NCBI GenBank assembly: GCA_026990385.1 | Contig: JALXDL010000065.1 | Span: 1-60,111, forward strand | Reading direction: 5' to 3' | DNA length: 60,111 bases | Source: DRKI01 sp011051875 | GTDB lineage: Bacteria > Desulfobacterota > Desulfobulbia > Desulfobulbales > Desulfobulbaceae | Part shown: positions 59,321 to 60,111 of the stretch, in pieces | How the letters are laid out: every line of letters starts with the position of its first letter | Numbering within the stretch: position 1 is the stretch's first letter | The notes under the pieces: model-generated | What the model was told of the DNA's origin: nothing | The model's input: the letters and a program-made list of their open reading frames with translations, nothing else | Databases searched by the model: none | Translations under genes and position numbers: made by a program

Positions 59321-59365
59321 GCGGAAAGCACGGGCTTCGCCTGCATGGCGGCCCGTCTTTTCCGC
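59321..59365 (+). other. Hairpin between tolQ and tolR
   Basis: GCGGAAAGCACGGGC (59321-59335) pairs with GCCCGTCTTTTCCGC (59351-59365) over most of its length. It may stabilise the tolQ message or act as a weak attenuator before tolR. Confidence 0.35.
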
Positions 59366-59411
59366 AGGATGGAAATTTTCGCATCTCCGGCTTCGTTTTT
59401 GATGATTTTCT

Positions 59412-59420
59412 GGTATACTC
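59412..59420 (+). promoter_or_regulatory. Extended -10 element upstream of tolR
   Basis: TGGTATACT (TGnTATACT type) lies ten bases before the tolR ATG at 59430, in an AT-rich patch, with a poor -35. A transcript from here would start about three bases before the ATG. Confidence 0.3.
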
Positions 59421-59429
59421 ACTGAAGCT

Positions 59430-59852
59430 ATGGGACCAATGGGGGACAGAGGCCGCAGAGGCCTGGTGGCGGAGATCAACGTGACACCGCTGGTGGATGT
59501 CATGCTGGTGCTTCTGATCATCTTCATGGTGACCGCGCCGATGATGACCCAGGGGATTGATGTGGAACTGCCCAGGACCACGAACAAGGCCCTGCGGCAG
59601 CACGAGGAACCCCTGGTGGTCACCATCAACGACAAGGGTGAGGTCTTTCTGGGCAGGGTCAGGGTCAAGGAGTCGCTCCTGGTCCAGCAGTTGAAAAATC
59701 TGCCGCCGGATCGGAAAAAAGAGTCCATCTACCTCCGGGCCGACAGAAAGGTCCCCTATGGCCAGGTCGTTGCCACCATGGCGGCCATCAAGAGGGCCGG
59801 ATTCACCAAGCTGGGCATGATCACCCAGCCGTCGGAAAAACGGGACGGCTGA
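59430..59852 (+). CDS. tolR: TolR (ExbD/TolR family)
   Basis: TolR works with TolQ and TolA to energise the outer membrane. The 140-residue protein has the family opening VAEINVTPLVDVMLVLLIIFMVTAPMM with the membrane helix and its functional aspartate, then a periplasmic domain with YLRADRKVPYGQVVATMAAIKRAGF. ATG 59430 and ATG 59439 are both possible starts and neither has a Shine-Dalgarno. It is followed after 22 bases by the partial TonB/TolA-like gene. Confidence 0.95.
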   Translation: MGPMGDRGRRGLVAEINVTPLVDVMLVLLIIFMVTAPMMTQGIDVELPRTTNKALRQHEEPLVVTINDKGEVFLGRVRVKESLLVQQLKNLPPDRKKESIYLRADRKVPYGQVVATMAAIKRAGFTKLGMITQPSEKRDG

Positions 59853-59874
59853 CGTCCGGGATGGCGGTTTGCTG

Positions 59875-60111
59875 ATGGATGGCGCAGGGTTCAGCGACAG
59901 GGAGTTCTTCGAGGAGCAGGAATCGGCCGACAGGTGGTGGGTCCTGGCCCTGAACCTGGCTGTCGGCGTACACATCGCGGTCTTTGCCGGCGCGCTCTAC
60001 CTGCCCGGCATGATCAGGCCCCGGCCCCTGCTGGACGAGGTCGTCACCGTGGACCTGGTCTCGCTGCCCGAGCCGGCCGCCCCGGCCCCGGCCCGGCCGA
60101 AGGTTGTGCAG
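59875..60111 (+). CDS. TonB/TolA-like energy transducer, 3' end outside the window
   Basis: Seventy-nine codons are visible: a short cytoplasmic segment MDGAGFSDREFFEEQESADR, one membrane helix (WWVLALNLAVGVHIAVFAGALYLPG) and then a proline-rich start of a periplasmic linker, LPEPAAPAPARPKVVQ, running off the end. This layout, right after tolQ and tolR, fits TolA or a TonB-like protein that reaches the outer membrane. I cannot tell TolA from TonB because the C-terminal domain is missing. Confidence 0.8.
   Translation, partial: MDGAGFSDREFFEEQESADRWWVLALNLAVGVHIAVFAGALYLPGMIRPRPLLDEVVTVDLVSLPEPAAPAPARPKVVQ

Overview
The window reads as one continuous, high-GC, gene-dense chromosomal stretch of a Gram-negative anaerobe, most likely a sulfur- or sulfate-metabolising member of the Desulfobacterota close to Desulfobulbales. 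This is an inference from gene content: a TauE/SafE exporter beside a molybdopterin sulfur-type oxidoreductase, rubrerythrin, an ETF alpha subunit carrying a ferredoxin domain, a split pyruvate carboxylase, a PxxKW cysteine-rich small protein, and Mla and Tol envelope systems. I saw no tRNA, rRNA, CRISPR array, insertion sequence or phage gene.

Layout. 1-11.1 kb (+): a partial unknown protein, a small unknown protein, HPr and enzyme I of a PTS without sugar permease, thiL, a PEP-synthase-like protein without the PEP domain, a phosphatase fused to a YkgJ cysteine cluster, a sigma-54 activator, a second YkgJ protein, then rubrerythrin behind a Fur-like box. 11.2-17 kb: a metallo-beta-lactamase-fold hydrolase (-), a long non-coding gap, then a membrane protein, PAS histidine kinase, single-domain response regulator and a GAF/PAS protein that stops after the histidine dimerisation helices. 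17.3-21.9 kb: TauE/SafE exporter, molybdopterin oxidoreductase and its iron-sulfur subunit, closed by a strong terminator. 22-27.4 kb: a membrane protein, a PilZ protein and the phospholipid-transport set mlaE-F-D-A-C. 27.9-39.8 kb: yceD, rpmF, plsX, fabH, acyl-CoA dehydrogenase, etfB, etfA, fabG, acpP, fabF, rpiB, glyA, nrdR, ribD. 39.8-48.1 kb, mostly (-): a ParB-like protein, an HU/IHF protein, enolase, PilC, PxxKW protein (+), UDP-glucose dehydrogenase, yggS, tatD. 48.3-53 kb: nitroreductase, lipoprotein, coaBC, Fe-alcohol dehydrogenase (-), yjgA, PPC-domain protein. 53.1-57.8 kb (-): the two pyruvate carboxylase subunits and a thioredoxin-reductase-like flavoprotein. 58.1 kb to the end (+): a TGA-interrupted zinc-ribbon ORF, tolQ, tolR and the start of a TonB/TolA-like gene.

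How the genes work together. The fatty-acid block holds elongation genes but neither fabD nor an enoyl reductase; an acyl-CoA dehydrogenase with its own ETF lies between fabH and fabG, so a flavin-based enoyl reduction step in fatty-acid synthesis is the most interesting metabolic hypothesis here. The envelope blocks (Mla, Tol) maintain outer-membrane lipid asymmetry and integrity. The sulfur block probably couples a soluble molybdoenzyme to export of a sulfur oxyanion. The early block has two PEP-family phosphohistidine proteins (enzyme I and a dikinase-like protein) close together.

Beyond genes, four intergenic copies of a palindromic repeat family (near 11.9, 40.9, 43.2 and 46.5 kb), a 46-bp perfect palindrome near 45.03 kb and several hairpin terminators stand out. 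All function calls come from reading motifs by eye; no database search was run.
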